Shown here piece after piece: positions 12,101 to 19,973 of a stretch of DNA of 42,954 nt. Positions within the stretch are counted from its first letter, which is position 1, and each line of letters opens with the position of its first letter. The position numbers and the translations under genes were made by a program. A model generated the notes under the pieces. The model saw nothing but the letters and a program-made list of their open reading frames with translations, did no database searches and was not told the DNA's origin. The DNA is from a virus: positions 1 to 42,954 of the IMG/VR virus record IMGVR_UViG_3300024346_000150, one strand, 5' to 3'.

Positions 12101-15100
12101 TATAATTATATAATAAACAAGTACTACTTACAAGATATGTTCGGTAATGTTATGCAAGAGCAAGACTTTACCATGAAGAATAAACGTGCTACTGGTTTTA
12201 TTGCACCACACGATTCAAGTTATAGTGGTGGTAGAGTAGAGTTAGTTATGTTCCAAGATGAAGAGATGTCTACAGAACAACTAGCTCATACAGTGCAAGT
12301 TATGGACACATCAGAGGATGGAAAGGTAACTCTCAGAAATGTAGAGCTGTCTGGTAGCCCTGCTCTTATGGATTCTGCATCATACATCACTGAAGAACAT
12401 GCTAACAAGCTTATCGCTAAACATGGTAATATAGTAGATGTTAAAGGCTCATTTAAACTTGTAGGCTTTGGAAACAACATAGATAACAAGACTATATCAG
12501 GAATGTTTGGTATGGAAAACAACAACTTCTATGCTAAAGGACATACCATTGTATTAAATAATAAGGTAAAAGGGCCTCTTAAAAGTATATATAAAGCTTT
12601 AAAAGCAAGAGAGCAATACTATGTAGATAATAACTTGTCTGAACATAACGCTATAGCTTATGCTGATTCTGCAATAAAGAAAGGTTCTATTAAAGGCGAA
12701 GAAGGTACTCCAAAAAACAAGTTAAGCTTGCAAGAATGGAATACACTGTCTAGTAGCCCTAACAAGATTAACGAATTTATAAACTCTTACTCACAAGATG
12801 CTACTAATAACTTGTTTGGTTATGATGGTAGATTCTTTGGTATACAAGGTGAGTTAGATAAAGACGCTACTACAGCAACTACATCTAAACAGATGGTTTC
12901 TGGTATCAACTTATTTAGACAGCACAACAATGCAGCTGTAAAAAGTAGAGCAAATCAAGTTCTAGATGCTGTAGCTAAAGCATTAGACCTACAGTATGAG
13001 CAAGAGATTAAGAACCTAACTAGAGAAGGCTTACTTCTTAAAGATTTAGACTCAGACTCTTTACCAGTATACGAAAAAACTTTACTTGAAGACGGTAACT
13101 TAGATATGCCTGCTGTTCGTGAACGAGCATTAAAACTATTACGGTCTAAACTAATAAAGAACACGTTTAAGATTAGAACGCTAGGTACAGTTTCTGTGCA
13201 AGAGTCTGATGTAATTTATGGGTACAAGCTAAAAGGTAAAGAGATTGTACAAACAAACGATGGTTTAAAAGCCATGACAGTTGTTAGAGGTAAGGATGGT
13301 TATAGCGTAACTTCAGCTGAGGCTATTGTATCACAGCACACTGCTTCACAATTAGGTATTACACAAAAAGATTTAGATGGTGGCAAGATAGTTGAGTTTA
13401 TAGCTACTCGTATACCTTCTTCTTCTGCAGGTTCTACAGTAGTTCTTAAGGTAAAAGGTATATCTACTAAGCCTGGTAATACTATTGCGGTGCATCCAAC
13501 TGTATCGGCTATTATAGGTTCTGACTTAGATGGTGATATGCTCCATTTAAACTATGTAAAAGAGGATGAAGACTTGTCTCCGCTAGATAAAGCTAAAAAC
13601 TCTATTATACAAAACATTATAGCTTTATATAAAATGCCAGAGGTGCAAAACTCTCTTACACAAGAAATAGAGATAGCAACTTTGACTAAGGCGCACAATA
13701 AAGAATTGTTTGGTTCTGAGCAAGGGGATAAAGATATACCTAATGACTTCCACCCTTTAGGTGCTAACGCTATGTATGGTCAAACAAAGGGTAATGCCCC
13801 TATGATTGGTATTATAGCTTCTCAAAACTTAGTCTACAACTATGTAGGTGAGGGTAACCCACAGCTTATATACAACGAAAAACCATTAAGCATTGTGTAT
13901 AATGGAAAGACTTATACTAACATAGACAACTCTATCAAGCAAGATGGCTCTGGTACATGGTATGAGGTTGCTAAGTGGTTAAACTTAGTATTGGATGATG
14001 GAAAGAATAACGTAAGACAGAAGTTTATGTTTGTAAAGAACACAAGCAATATTTTTGTTATGCTTATTAAGATGGGTGTGCCACCTGCAAAAGTATCAGC
14101 ATTTATAAAAAGTGCACAATACTTAGATGCTATGTACGACTCTAAAGGTGAACTAAACATACTGTACAAAGATTCTGTATCAGCAGATAAATCTGCTAAT
14201 ATAAAGAAACTGATTAGTGATAAGTATACTGAAGGAGATGGTATACAGTTTAACATAGATAACGCAACTCAATCTGACTACATGGCAATGTTTGTAGCGT
14301 TAAGCTCTGTTAGTACTGATATATTTGATTTAAGTCATTTTGTAAGCCTGGATAAGTCTTTTGAAGCAGACCCATTGAACGGGTTGGTAGCTCACCAAAA
14401 GGCTATGCAGGCTTTGGAAAGACAAACAGACATCGCTAATAATCTAGGTGCAAACTTGTTATTCAAACGCAACAAAGAAGTAAACTTGCAGATTATAAAC
14501 AGATACTTTGCAGAAGACACTCATTACACTAATGGTTATAAAGAAGGCTTATTAGGTTCTTCCGATGAGTTTAGGTTATTAGATAATGACGGAATTTTAG
14601 CTGCAGAAAAAAACACTCAGTTTAAAAAAGATGAAGACGGCAAGATTGTAATAAAAGATGGAAAAAAAGTTGTACAAAAAGTAAACTCTACTTCTATGTT
14701 TACTAACCATGAAAATCTTGAAGGCTTATCTACAACTGAAGACGTAAACACTAATATGGCTAAAGCCTTAAATGTTATGCGTTTAGCTGTACACTCTAAG
14801 ATGCCTATTGGTAGTTACGTATATGATGTATACAGAAACGCAGACTATGGACTAAAAGAGCAGTACTCTACAAAACAGTTTGAGAAATTTAGCAAAGAAC
14901 AACAATACGGATTGGTTACAGAAGCAGTCAATGAATACCTCAACCAGAACCAAATGATTGGTGATAGGGTAAATAGCTTTGTAGGTATTATGAATAGCGT
15001 AATAAATCATGAGTTTGTTACAGTAAACAATACACCTCAACGTATTAGAGTTATTAGATTTAAGCCTAATATGGAAATAATAGGTAATGAGTTAGACTTT

Positions 15101-18100
15101 ACTCAGCAGGTTCGTATTATACAGAAAGATTTTGCTTCTATGCCAAAGGAGATACAAAACTTCTTTGTGGCTTATGACTTCTTAACTACGGGTTGGGGTA
15201 GTAATGGTAACTCTATATCACCTTTCTTTAGTCAAGAAAAGATTAGGCAAATTAACGATACAAGTAAACGAGCTAATAGAGATGGTTCGTTTGAACAAGA
15301 CTTAGCTTCTTATATAAAGAAGAACGAACTATACAATGCGGGACTATTCTCGAACCCTAAGCAAGACGGTATAGTAAATGCTCGTCGTGTGGCTGTTCTG
15401 TCTTACCTAGCGTTATTTGGGAATGACGGGAAGCTTGATAAAAAGGGTTTATTTAGTATACAAAGCTATAATATAGGTAAATCAGAAACTAATACCGTAA
15501 CAACTATACAAGATGCTCATTGGAAGGCTGATAGGTTTGAGATGCGTAAAGAAGATATTTCTTTAACAACTAGACCTCTAGAAATATTTAGTGGCGTACA
15601 AGAAACAGCTATGCTAAATATATTCGGTGAAGCTATGCGTCAGCCTGCTGCAAAAGCAAGTAACTCTATGGAGTTTGAGTCAGGTGACAAGCAATACTTA
15701 AAAGTACCTGTGTATGAATTCCCTGGGACAGACTATCAAGGTGTAGGAGAAACTATGTCTTCTGAAAAGTACTTTAAGAAAATGCTTCCTGAAGGGGTTG
15801 AATACAAAGATGTAGACCCTCTATATCAAAATGAACTACAAGCTAAGTATGAGGCTTACGTATTTTCTGTACAAAAAGTTAAAGAGTTATATGAAGAATT
15901 ACGCTTATCTAATATAGAAGAAGCAAATTACGCATACGACCCTAATAACAAGAAAGCACTAGACGCTAAGTTTAGAGAAGCTCAAACCTGGTTTAGAGAA
16001 TACCATGATAAACTAAATTACGATAGAGTAACCGTAGATGTAGATAAAGATACTATAGCGTTGCCTACAGAATCAACTAAAGACTATGGTAATATTGATG
16101 AACTAGCTGCTAACCCACTACGACGTTACCTAGAGTACAACTTTGGTAACCACATAGCTAACAAGCAAATGTACGACTGGGGTGTTCAAAATGGTAAAGA
16201 CTTTTTAGATACTATAACTGAAGACAGAAGAGGTAAAGACATTAGCCAACTTAACATGTGGTTGTCTCCTGGGGACTTTGGAAGAGGTAAACCTGCTATA
16301 GCTTACATAAACAAGAATATGAAGCTTACGCACATGGCTTACACTAGAAACATACATCTAGTTACAAAAGAGATGAACGACAAGTTGGAGGCTTTGTATA
16401 AAGCTAACTTTGGTGACTCTACTAAAGCTAAAGCAGCTAGATTGTGGTTAAACTACATGCCTATGGGTACTAGAGGTATATCACAAAAGTTATTTGGTAA
16501 CTTATTAGATGAGCAGACAGGATTGCAAAAGACTATACTTCCTGATTTGACTGTTACATACAGAGATTCTTCTGATATGAAAATTAAGAAAGGGTTAGTA
16601 TATCAAGGTGGTGACTTCCAGGGTAGAGTAAATACTAACTCAGAAGCTTATAAAGCTTTAAACCAAGCTGAAAGAGACTATTTAGAAATGTATACAAAGT
16701 ATACAGCTTTCTATGCTGCTTTAATTAAGTCAAAAGGTTTATATGGCAAAACACGTGGTACTTCTTATGTTCCTTCCGTTACCTCTTCTAGATGGGAAAC
16801 TTTACAGAAGCGAGGATTGTTTGGTGTATACTACCAAATGTTTAGAGGCGACCATGATTTAGCTGACGTAATGATTGAAGATGTAAACCCTTTGACAGGA
16901 GATACAGAAACACTTGATTACTTTAGCTGGAAGTCAATCTACATGTATGGCTCTGGTCAAGACATTGTAGAAACTACTGTAACTGCTAAAAGCGAAACTA
17001 GTAAGACGTTTAAGAAAGGTACTAAGTCTGACGCAGAACGAGTAAAAGGCTTAATGCGAATTAAAGATAAAGCTAAACAGCATATAAAAGACGGTAAAGA
17101 TGCTTTAGGGAATGACGTAGCAATCGGTTCTAGAATCAACGATATGATGGCTGCAGAGTCAGAAGAGTCGCAAAACAGGTTTAACGCCAAGCGTTCTATG
17201 ACTTCTGCATACTTAGGAACTAATAACATGCATAGAGCCTTACGTGAGTACGTATCTAAATTTATGTTCCAACATGGTAATGCTTTCCTAGATGAAGAAA
17301 CAAACACCTATACACAGCTTTCTTGGGCTGGTGATGACAGAGTTTTTGTTTTAGATGAAGGGGTTTCTAGACAGGAAGTTGAGCAAAACAGATTAGCCTT
17401 TTCTGGTTTTGAAGATAAAAAACAAGAGGTGGATGCTGCTATTGCTAACCTAGGTGGAGGTAAAGTATTTGAACCTACTGTACAGTATGGTGCAGCAAAG
17501 AATAAGAACGCAATTAACTACCTACAAAAAGTAGTTAAGCGTGGCCTTATAAGCAAAGAGAGAAACTTTACGTTTAGTGACTTTGAATCTGAGTCTAAAG
17601 TAACCAACTTCTTTGTTAACTGGACTATGTATGTTGCTCTTGGTTTAAACGTGCCTGCTGCAATAGGTAACGTTGCTATTGGTAAGTTTAACGCATACCG
17701 TCAAATGGGTGGTACTAACACTTTATTAGGAGAAAAAAGATACTGGGGTGTAAGCGACTCTAAAGGCTATGACCATGAGCAAATGAAAAAAGCTCGTAAG
17801 ATGATAGAAGAGTTTGGTATTCTTACATATAGAGCTGACGAAATTGCAGAAGGTGTAGGTGGTAGTTCTTTAAGTGCTTTAATATTCTCGCCAATGATTG
17901 CTGCTGAAAACTGGATACAGCAAGCTGCTTTCTTAGGTGCACTTACAGAAGAACAATGGAACTCGTACTACGTAGATAGTAAAGGTAACCTAGAACTAAA
18001 AGAGGGTGCTACAGGTATTTCTCAGCTAGAGCTAGCTAAGTTAGAGCGTGACGTAATTAATGTACAAGGTCGTGGTTACTCTGAAACTGATTCTCGTATG

Positions 18101-18703
18101 ATTCAGCTATACGCTTTATCAAATATGACAATGCAGTTTAAGCGATGGTTTCCTACATTCTTAAAAGATAGGTTTGGACAAGAAGAAATAGATGACTTAG
18201 GCACAATTAGAATGGGTGCATACACTGCTGCGGCAGACTTCTTTACAAAGCTTAAAGATGAAGGTAAGCAGTTTGATATTAAAACTTGGAATGCAGAGCT
18301 TAAAAAGCTTCCTAAACACCAACAAGAGGCTGTCATGAGGTATTGGAGAGGTACACACGGTGTTATGCTTGTTGCAATGCTTCTTGGTATGTCAGCAATG
18401 TTTACGGACGACGATGAGAAAGATACTGAAGCTATGGAGTTTATGGAAAAGTTGTTGGGTGATATGTTACTTATTGTAAACGCTCCTAAGCTTACGTATA
18501 TGGCAAACGTACCTGCTTTAAACACTTTTAAAAATCTTAACTTAGCTGTGTTCCACGCAGTAAAAGGGACAGAATATAAACGTGAATCTAAGTACGGAAA
18601 GAAAGGTGATAAAAAGTATGTATCTAACTTGGCTCAATTATTACCAAGCCCTGCTAGAATACCACTTCAACAAAAAAAGAAAGAGAAAAGGTCTCTTAGA
18701 TAA
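6185..18703 (+). CDS. Giant 4172-residue polyvalent virion protein with RNA-polymerase-like DxDGD motif and HExxH motif
   Basis: One uninterrupted 12.5-kb frame. Seen: hydrophobic, Ala-rich stretch at about 177-205; an HENFH (HExxH) motif at 960-964, as in zinc metallopeptidases; GIQGE followed by a Lys-containing helix near 2219-2245; then RIPSSS at 2409 and, 38 residues on, GSDLDGDMLHL with the acidic triad D2447, D2449, D2451. This RIP...GSDxDxD arrangement matches, from memory, the double-psi beta-barrel active site of single-chain two-barrel RNA polymerases in crAss-like phage virions; DxDGD is the metal-binding signature of that superfamily. Near 3808-3845 is another hydrophobic segment (NWTMYVALGLNVPAAIG), then MTMQFKRWFPTFLKDRFG and a last hydrophobic stretch before 4110. 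I infer a protein ejected into the host that transcribes early genes, with protease or other modules. Nuclease or toxin modules could also be present; polymerase activity is not proved by the motif. Confidence 0.72.
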   Translation: MEENLWNPNPGTPSQDVSKYDQSLDSNFKEPQIQDNIQAPQEPVTLVGQPKQGLDTSVESDLWSYTEAARQQPQLPDLPEAGNPGIDYDMGHLEKIGRSLMVGVGDMFDSMGDLADFVGGTPSSIIAKQVYGVDTAKPISDAFHGFADYLQSYGDTVPGLQDLENVSWDDLTDINFWETGVARMLPFALSLLVPATAAAKGVSLLTKGAKFKKAAQAIAAGGRSVGVSSKYANTLNATKLIKSGLGVTAAGSTSNMIEGAALAGQAMNEAVTQGISVQDAKHVGRQVFVDNLASMGADVIQYGLFAGQLKVGGALGKSLKTATTTAAGTKAGQAAAATLGKAAQTKVIKSLKAPTIKPLIKNSFKALGMGAAQGVTDGVVEQFQEVYQDWSVQRRIAEAKGEDFPSYLEFFTADEQRPTRVLSFATSLLMSGVSNTIRTSTENKATIAGAIQSRAESHEVLDIFNKDLDEGTYRFKDKDGNLKELNAEQATLLAKDTAARTLIMNAVTQGESEVIMEYFTAQQEAGTITEEQFNAYSDVLMQVQEAVQAYPTQNLNNKEKTSLVSTAWLNSTVANSLSQKREEFAARAEEIQMLVEDGKMSQEFADKEIAGLEKAAELALKEEVDILDATGENIKFVYEAANSRVKAEEFAKNEGKQLTSIAEKESRGEELTQKDKDLIDKNKAFYSSAKATIVSAEATNKASEFAGKEFKQYGAPKIQKDGSVEFVRQNKDGSVDTIVVATDGKVSKETTRADETVNAAKEEIEQEIKTEYQKFVDTGEVSDATVKNIAYKLTQGQPLSKEEEAMRMGAKDRVEAILVKQKEEKEVAPVKTRDGRVEEKKTIKEKAKGLYDNLKASAVVAKNLVKEYKNKTFTKENLGKVIDATERAVIKRRVKNAFPLTAGSENAVVSLLSEKAADGLISVNGIVSLAKRGTNFAGYAAGLGAFINFDADNADEAFFHENFHIFRKLYGHRPEVQEMMDHIVNQPIYKQTKLNYQENILYSVPTGKKGEVTVLRQEDALKVLQKQRLEEGDASVVPTTIEDYIYLNKVEQVTQDTVKEFYEDSLALLQQEGYTELAAKDQTNIQDESLTKLAGLYGAYNQDMFISDKKKRDAFNNSLKSWKEKISSSFTKEESDWSLETASKGLYKKEGFDLEAKFAAIKTIIEENEAEYGPLAKESPSTVRIQELKKEELVKQIEEEVNNTRDEVISQAKDFYANEMPSILSEEQLKDAEPRRVLDAIKVAVGTSKMYRKAKVALAKSILSKYTVGTKEYNEVEALLVSNDKQISQHVREMFMASVSNEAAKSIDKQAQEEIAQLDMDFDGIENQDNALVAILNGENRDFGKKFYMIISDFINSERYVGDRGGAYKQRLGKGHLMYLLKQMQVRTKTDAAFIDTVNKIQATRLPEKPTKAIDINTAILSDFFTYLQSEVDITGGNIYENILLQFRSMTTDKAFTFNDGVASPTLSVKLRRQIANAVIEEKGFYLENASVNIESSKKESLKFISKFENAIYNKSQGYSANSKYTESQYKVWAATKKRLNYSRALANLISKEELTDSEVRNFVNTYLLSSGNQLSPSQYTDLIIEDGTIGNFTINKYFTKEKLEAMLLASLSARFSGVTKENYTLAEIQDKMKKEVFDVIFDTGNFYSSKAKVLNLETVDITDATKQNILSKFQENIEEAYKSEEYNKASIEVIGDNAKLNDMLGAEEVTRKIITSKMSMEDDSYLYSITSPEGNTVNKNTRKYFLEYNKEALKDYAESNPLGYQSLFTSSGITNPYASSILNDSFQLFSLEGDTWRNVDKDKMSNLDVTANDLNNILDAIENGNTKYKQVVKDYSDKSRRYYADANTILTEKEARKQLKDLQKYHKGKLQSLVERHNSNDDNFDAFLVINKDTLAYLEKEFGKLKNTANKANIGKGEVNITTDVLFTLSINGVTYDLLNDKDIARSEQDLMNLYDEETFPFKPADYTRAIYNYIINKYYLQDMFGNVMQEQDFTMKNKRATGFIAPHDSSYSGGRVELVMFQDEEMSTEQLAHTVQVMDTSEDGKVTLRNVELSGSPALMDSASYITEEHANKLIAKHGNIVDVKGSFKLVGFGNNIDNKTISGMFGMENNNFYAKGHTIVLNNKVKGPLKSIYKALKAREQYYVDNNLSEHNAIAYADSAIKKGSIKGEEGTPKNKLSLQEWNTLSSSPNKINEFINSYSQDATNNLFGYDGRFFGIQGELDKDATTATTSKQMVSGINLFRQHNNAAVKSRANQVLDAVAKALDLQYEQEIKNLTREGLLLKDLDSDSLPVYEKTLLEDGNLDMPAVRERALKLLRSKLIKNTFKIRTLGTVSVQESDVIYGYKLKGKEIVQTNDGLKAMTVVRGKDGYSVTSAEAIVSQHTASQLGITQKDLDGGKIVEFIATRIPSSSAGSTVVLKVKGISTKPGNTIAVHPTVSAIIGSDLDGDMLHLNYVKEDEDLSPLDKAKNSIIQNIIALYKMPEVQNSLTQEIEIATLTKAHNKELFGSEQGDKDIPNDFHPLGANAMYGQTKGNAPMIGIIASQNLVYNYVGEGNPQLIYNEKPLSIVYNGKTYTNIDNSIKQDGSGTWYEVAKWLNLVLDDGKNNVRQKFMFVKNTSNIFVMLIKMGVPPAKVSAFIKSAQYLDAMYDSKGELNILYKDSVSADKSANIKKLISDKYTEGDGIQFNIDNATQSDYMAMFVALSSVSTDIFDLSHFVSLDKSFEADPLNGLVAHQKAMQALERQTDIANNLGANLLFKRNKEVNLQIINRYFAEDTHYTNGYKEGLLGSSDEFRLLDNDGILAAEKNTQFKKDEDGKIVIKDGKKVVQKVNSTSMFTNHENLEGLSTTEDVNTNMAKALNVMRLAVHSKMPIGSYVYDVYRNADYGLKEQYSTKQFEKFSKEQQYGLVTEAVNEYLNQNQMIGDRVNSFVGIMNSVINHEFVTVNNTPQRIRVIRFKPNMEIIGNELDFTQQVRIIQKDFASMPKEIQNFFVAYDFLTTGWGSNGNSISPFFSQEKIRQINDTSKRANRDGSFEQDLASYIKKNELYNAGLFSNPKQDGIVNARRVAVLSYLALFGNDGKLDKKGLFSIQSYNIGKSETNTVTTIQDAHWKADRFEMRKEDISLTTRPLEIFSGVQETAMLNIFGEAMRQPAAKASNSMEFESGDKQYLKVPVYEFPGTDYQGVGETMSSEKYFKKMLPEGVEYKDVDPLYQNELQAKYEAYVFSVQKVKELYEELRLSNIEEANYAYDPNNKKALDAKFREAQTWFREYHDKLNYDRVTVDVDKDTIALPTESTKDYGNIDELAANPLRRYLEYNFGNHIANKQMYDWGVQNGKDFLDTITEDRRGKDISQLNMWLSPGDFGRGKPAIAYINKNMKLTHMAYTRNIHLVTKEMNDKLEALYKANFGDSTKAKAARLWLNYMPMGTRGISQKLFGNLLDEQTGLQKTILPDLTVTYRDSSDMKIKKGLVYQGGDFQGRVNTNSEAYKALNQAERDYLEMYTKYTAFYAALIKSKGLYGKTRGTSYVPSVTSSRWETLQKRGLFGVYYQMFRGDHDLADVMIEDVNPLTGDTETLDYFSWKSIYMYGSGQDIVETTVTAKSETSKTFKKGTKSDAERVKGLMRIKDKAKQHIKDGKDALGNDVAIGSRINDMMAAESEESQNRFNAKRSMTSAYLGTNNMHRALREYVSKFMFQHGNAFLDEETNTYTQLSWAGDDRVFVLDEGVSRQEVEQNRLAFSGFEDKKQEVDAAIANLGGGKVFEPTVQYGAAKNKNAINYLQKVVKRGLISKERNFTFSDFESESKVTNFFVNWTMYVALGLNVPAAIGNVAIGKFNAYRQMGGTNTLLGEKRYWGVSDSKGYDHEQMKKARKMIEEFGILTYRADEIAEGVGGSSLSALIFSPMIAAENWIQQAAFLGALTEEQWNSYYVDSKGNLELKEGATGISQLELAKLERDVINVQGRGYSETDSRMIQLYALSNMTMQFKRWFPTFLKDRFGQEEIDDLGTIRMGAYTAAADFFTKLKDEGKQFDIKTWNAELKKLPKHQQEAVMRYWRGTHGVMLVAMLLGMSAMFTDDDEKDTEAMEFMEKLLGDMLLIVNAPKLTYMANVPALNTFKNLNLAVFHAVKGTEYKRESKYGKKGDKKYVSNLAQLLPSPARIPLQQKKKEKRSLR

Positions 18704-18716
18704 TTTAGTATATTTG
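18701..18716 (+). promoter_or_regulatory. Promoter-like box of Bacteroidota type (TAATTTAGTATATTTG)
   Basis: The octamer TATATTTG fits the Bacteroidota -7 consensus TAnnTTTG and sits 16 bases before the start codon of the first adhesion gene. The 16-mer differs at one base from the one at 32068 and resembles the one at 27104. It begins on the stop codon of the giant gene, so a new transcript could start exactly at the module border. No matched -33 TTTG is obvious. Function is inferred. Confidence 0.5.
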
Positions 18717-18732
18717 TATAAAACATATTATA

Positions 18733-19272
18733 ATGGCGGATACTTTAAAAGCTGATATAGCTAAAGAACTTAATATAACAGCACGTAGAAATGATTCCTT
18801 CCAATTATCTTTGCAAGTTAAAGATAGCGGAGGAAACATTGATATGGATACACTAAGAGGTAGTGTTTACCCTAACTATCAAGCTAAGATGACTATAATA
18901 AATCCATCTAACGATAGAGTATTAAACATATACAGTTATTATTGGAGAGATGTTGTTCCTACTAATGGTAGCGCAGTTCACCCTTTAAACGCACAGCCTA
19001 CAAGTAGTACTGAAGGTCACTGGTCTGGTACTGCGGCAGATGATATTAATATGGGAATTTATTTACTTGCACAGACAACTGCAGGCTCTACCACTCAAGC
19101 TGCTACTATAACAGTACCACACGAGTATATGGACTTTCAATCTGGTGTATATAAGTATGACTTACAAATAAGAAAACAAACTACAGGTAGTGCAACAGAC
19201 GATGCATCTGCAGAGTTTACTACATGGTTGTTTGGTAACTTTACCTTAAACGCAGACATTACTCAATCTTAA
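18733..19272 (+). CDS. Adhesion adaptor paralogue A (beta-rich, 179 residues)
   Basis: This is the longest of three related small proteins in the window; the others start at 27137 and 31714. Shared features are a short N-terminal helix, the motif NITARRNDSFQLSL near residues 14-27, a variable middle, and a C-terminal SGVYKYDLQI strand followed by TWLFGNFTL. The strand pattern suggests an immunoglobulin-like or baseplate-upper-protein-like sandwich. It lies just after a promoter-like box and its stop overlaps the start of the next gene (TAATG), so it is probably made with that fibre protein in fixed ratio. I infer an adaptor that links fibres to the tail. No enzyme motif is present. The longer middle, with extra Thr/Ala-rich sequence, distinguishes it from its paralogues. 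Confidence 0.65.
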   Translation: MADTLKADIAKELNITARRNDSFQLSLQVKDSGGNIDMDTLRGSVYPNYQAKMTIINPSNDRVLNIYSYYWRDVVPTNGSAVHPLNAQPTSSTEGHWSGTAADDINMGIYLLAQTTAGSTTQAATITVPHEYMDFQSGVYKYDLQIRKQTTGSATDDASAEFTTWLFGNFTLNADITQS

Positions 19273-19967
19273 TGCCAGAAGCTATCAACATATTAGTAGA
19301 TACTCCTAAACAAGAGTTAATCATTAGTGGCTACCCGCAAGGCGTAGCCTTTAATGTTAATGCTACAAATCAAGAGTTTGTTGTACCTACACCTACTACA
19401 ACTGTATTTGAAGCTTCTTCAGGTATAGTAGAATATGATTTAACTGTAGACGGAACTCCATCAGCAGAGGCTATAAGTGCTGCAGGCTCTGTAAACATTA
19501 CATTAGGTACACTACCTGCTAATGACTTATACGAAACACGTAGTTCGTTTAAGCACTTATATAAAAACTTTGTAGATAGTGGCACAAGTTCATTTGTACA
19601 AGGAGATGTTGTAGTACTTAAATCCAATCTTGCTGATAGCGCTAATGATTGGAAGGCTACATGTATAAAAGCTGACACTGCAAATGAAGAAGCAGGAGCG
19701 TTTAGTGCTTTACATATATTTATTAGTCATACAAATAATGATTTAATTTTAGTAAGTCAGGGATATTTTGACGTTCCTGATTCTAAGGTAACTCAATGGA
19801 CTGCTGGTAGAACTTTGTACTTAGATAATTTAAATAAGTTTAACGTAGTGCCTAGTCAGATTGTATCTGGTGGCTGGGTAAGGTCTTTAGGGTACTCTGT
19901 ACCTAACACAGATAGTAAAAAAAGAATTTGGTTTCAACCTGATAGCACATTTGTAAAAATAATATAA
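19272..19967 (+). CDS. Tail fibre/adhesion protein, 231 residues
   Basis: The start overlaps the stop of adaptor A. The N-terminus (ILVDTPKQELIISGYPQG) is a run of beta strands, and the C-terminal half contains DSKVTQWTAGRTLYLD and SGGWVRSLGYSV followed by RIWFQPDSTFVKII. This G-G-x-V-R-x-x-G-Y ... F-x-P-D-x-T-x-V-x-I ending is common in phage fibre and head-decoration beta domains that I have seen. There is no catalytic motif, signal peptide or membrane segment. Context (adaptor before, 1094-residue fibre after) supports a receptor-binding or fibre-attachment role. A head-fibre role is the main alternative. Confidence 0.55.
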   Translation: MPEAINILVDTPKQELIISGYPQGVAFNVNATNQEFVVPTPTTTVFEASSGIVEYDLTVDGTPSAEAISAAGSVNITLGTLPANDLYETRSSFKHLYKNFVDSGTSSFVQGDVVVLKSNLADSANDWKATCIKADTANEEAGAFSALHIFISHTNNDLILVSQGYFDVPDSKVTQWTAGRTLYLDNLNKFNVVPSQIVSGGWVRSLGYSVPNTDSKKRIWFQPDSTFVKII

Positions 19968-19973
19968 AAAAAC

